Shown here: positions 14,238 to 15,508 of the stretch, in pieces | Position numbering within the stretch: position 1 is the stretch's first letter | Layout: each line of letters begins with the position of its first letter | NCBI GenBank assembly: GCA_012961305.1 | Contig: DTZQ01000663.1 | Location: forward strand, 1-15,508 | DNA length: 15,508 nucleotides | Direction: 5' to 3' | From: Armatimonadota bacterium | GTDB lineage: Bacteria; Armatimonadota; UBA10988; DTZQ01 | Notes under the pieces: model-generated | What the model saw: only the letters and a program-made list of their open reading frames with translations | What the model was told of the DNA's origin: nothing | The model's database searches: none | Position numbers and translations under genes: made by a program

Positions 14238-15266
14238 ATGTACGACTTGGTCACCTTTGGCGAAGCCATGCTTAGGCTCTCTCCGCCCCACTTTCGGCGG
14301 TTGGAGCAAACTACCACTTTAGAGGTAAACGTGGGGGGGGCAGAACTCAACGTGGCCGTGGCCGCCGCCCGTTTGGGCTTGCGTTCCTGCTGGGTTTCCC
14401 GCCTGCCGGACAACCCTCTGGGGCGTCTGATTCGCAATAAAGCCCGCGAGCAGGGCGTAGCCACGGAACACATCCTCTGGAGCACCACCGACCGCTGTGG
14501 CCTTTATTTCTTCGAGTTTGGGGCTACGCCTCGCCCCAGTGCTGTCCTCTATGACCGCGCCCATTCGGCCATCAGCAAAATCCAACCCGGCGAGGTGAAC
14601 TGGGAGGCCATCTTCACCCAAGCCAAGCACTTCCATACCAGCGGCATCACCCCAGCCCTCAGTCCCTCCTGCGCCGAGGTCACCGCCGAGGCCCTCAAGG
14701 CGGCCCAAGCCGCCGATTGTAGTGTGAGTTACGACCTCAACTACCGCGGTAAACTGTGGACGGAGGAAGAAGCCCGCCGCTGCCAGGAACCCCTTATGGA
14801 GTATGTGGACATCCTCATTACTACGGAGGAGGATACTGCCCGGGTGTTCAAAATCACCGCGGAGGAAGCCCCCAGCGATGAAACCTTCCGGGAAGTAGCC
14901 GCCGAAACCTACAAACAAGTCGCAGTCAAGTTGCAGGAGAAATTCGGCTTTAAGATAGTGGCCATCACCCTGCGGGAGATGCTCTCGGTGTGGAAGAACA
15001 CCTGGACGGCCATCGTGTATTCCGAGGGGCAGTTTTACGAGGACCTCAAGCGGGAAGTGGACATTGTGGACCGCCTGGGAGCCGGCGATTCCTTCAGCGC
15101 CGGCTTCCTCTACGGCTACCTGTCCGGCTGGGATTTGGGCGAGGCCCTGCGGTTCGGCAATGCCTTCTCTGCCTTGAAACACTCCGTCCCTGGCGACCTG
15201 AATTGGATTAACCCCGAGGAGGTAGAGGCCCTGCTGAAAGGTGAGGGCCTCCGCGTACGGAGGTAA
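14238..15266 (+). CDS. kdgK: 2-keto-3-deoxygluconate kinase (PfkB family)
   Basis: A 342-residue PfkB-family sugar kinase that should phosphorylate 2-keto-3-deoxygluconate to KDPG with ATP in the cytoplasm. N-terminal PfkB signature: VTFGEAMLRLSPP and NVGGAELNVAVAAARLG (about 31-47). The DLNYRGKLW block is typical of KDG kinases of this type. The C-terminal signature DRLGAGDSFSAGF carries the catalytic base D284 and the anion-hole GAGD. ATG 14238 follows AAAGGAGG (14225-14232) by 5 nt. The KDPG aldolase gene begins 3 nt after its stop, which strongly supports KDG rather than fructose or ribose as substrate. Together they form the lower Entner-Doudoroff/uronate degradation branch. Length is normal and no defect is seen. 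Confidence 0.9.
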   Translation: MYDLVTFGEAMLRLSPPHFRRLEQTTTLEVNVGGAELNVAVAAARLGLRSCWVSRLPDNPLGRLIRNKAREQGVATEHILWSTTDRCGLYFFEFGATPRPSAVLYDRAHSAISKIQPGEVNWEAIFTQAKHFHTSGITPALSPSCAEVTAEALKAAQAADCSVSYDLNYRGKLWTEEEARRCQEPLMEYVDILITTEEDTARVFKITAEEAPSDETFREVAAETYKQVAVKLQEKFGFKIVAITLREMLSVWKNTWTAIVYSEGQFYEDLKREVDIVDRLGAGDSFSAGFLYGYLSGWDLGEALRFGNAFSALKHSVPGDLNWINPEEVEALLKGEGLRVRR

Positions 15267-15269
15267 ACC

Positions 15270-15508
15270 ATGCTTTCCAAGACACAAGCCTACCAGCGGC
15301 TGATAGAGGGAGGCGTCGTTCCCATCATCCGTGTGGAGAGTGCGGAACAGGCCCTTCGCGTGGCCGAGGCCCTGAAGGCTGGCGGCGTGTACAGCATCGA
15401 AGTCACTATGACTGTACCCGGCGCCCTCCGGGTGCTGGAGGAACTGGCAGCGGCTTACGGCGACGAAATTGCTTTGGGTGCGGGCACGGTTTTAGATGCT
15501 GAAACCGC
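15270..15508 (+). CDS. eda: KDPG/KHG aldolase, 5' end only (partial)
   Basis: The first 79 residues of a class I aldolase that splits KDPG into pyruvate and glyceraldehyde 3-phosphate. Visible motifs: VVPIIRV near the N terminus, GGVYSIEVTMTVPGAL with the conserved Glu of the active site, and LGAGTVLDAETA. The TVP in place of the LRT of the E. coli enzyme resembles Thermotoga-type KDPG aldolases. The Schiff-base lysine lies beyond the window. ATG 15270 has GGAGG (15259-15263) 6 nt upstream, inside the last codons of kdgK, and 3 nt separate the two genes, so they are co-transcribed and likely coupled. Confidence 0.9.
   Translation, partial: MLSKTQAYQRLIEGGVVPIIRVESAEQALRVAEALKAGGVYSIEVTMTVPGALRVLEELAAAYGDEIALGAGTVLDAET

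Noticed and set aside
14319..15287. 322-codon minus-strand frame opposite kdgK
   Set aside because: It is fully covered by a clear PfkB kinase, has no family motif and is a codon-bias shadow.
1..15508. tRNA, rRNA, insertion sequences or prophage genes
   Set aside because: The gaps between genes are all under about 155 bases, and I saw no cloverleaf-like sequence, transposase or integrase motif in them.

Overview
The window is bacterial: compact genes, strong Shine-Dalgarno sites, GTG and TTG starts alongside ATG, sigma-70-type promoters with 17-bp spacers, and moderately GC-rich coding sequence by eye. The gene mix is a CBM9-like domain protein, AnmK, a very large M28-like/FtsX-like membrane fusion, an OPT-like transporter, and 2-keto-3-deoxygluconate (KDG) kinase next to KDPG aldolase. 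It suggests an uncultured, possibly thermophilic heterotroph that uses carbohydrates. Armatimonadota is my best guess, but this is weak inference from gene style, not a marker gene.

Layout. (1) Positions 1-530 hold the 3' end of a plus-strand gene with a CBM9/DOMON-like domain. (2) Positions 636-3719 hold a minus-strand pair: an NtrC-family sigma-54 response regulator followed 12 nt later by a TPR-repeat protein. (3) At 3720-3871 a divergent control region carries two sigma-70-like promoters whose -10 boxes overlap on opposite strands; one faces the regulator, the other anmK. (4) anmK (3872-5110) is followed by a 1544-residue extracytoplasmic/membrane protein (5225-9859), apparently driven by its own promoter inside the end of anmK. 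(5) From 9972 to the window end, all genes lie on the plus strand with short gaps: OPT-like membrane protein, a patch of very small ORFs around a palindromic repeat, a small one-helix membrane protein, a TauE/SafE permease, an RNase Z-like metallo-beta-lactamase-fold hydrolase, KDG kinase and the start of KDPG aldolase.

How the genes may work together. KDG kinase and KDPG aldolase form the lower Entner-Doudoroff/uronate branch (KDG to KDPG to pyruvate plus glyceraldehyde 3-phosphate). AnmK recycles anhydro-MurNAc from cell wall. The OPT-like and TauE-like proteins are membrane transport candidates in the same transcription direction as the sugar-acid genes, but their substrates cannot be read from sequence.

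The most unusual items are: the M28-like ectodomain, which has lost nearly all metal ligands and is fused to an FtsX-type permease with no ABC ATPase nearby; the interlocked divergent promoters; matching heptad-repeat tracts in the two leaders flanking anmK; a GAYTDA variant of the GAFTGA loop in the sigma-54 activator; and a possible small membrane-protein gene split by a palindromic repeat. No tRNA, rRNA, CRISPR array, insertion sequence or transposase was found.
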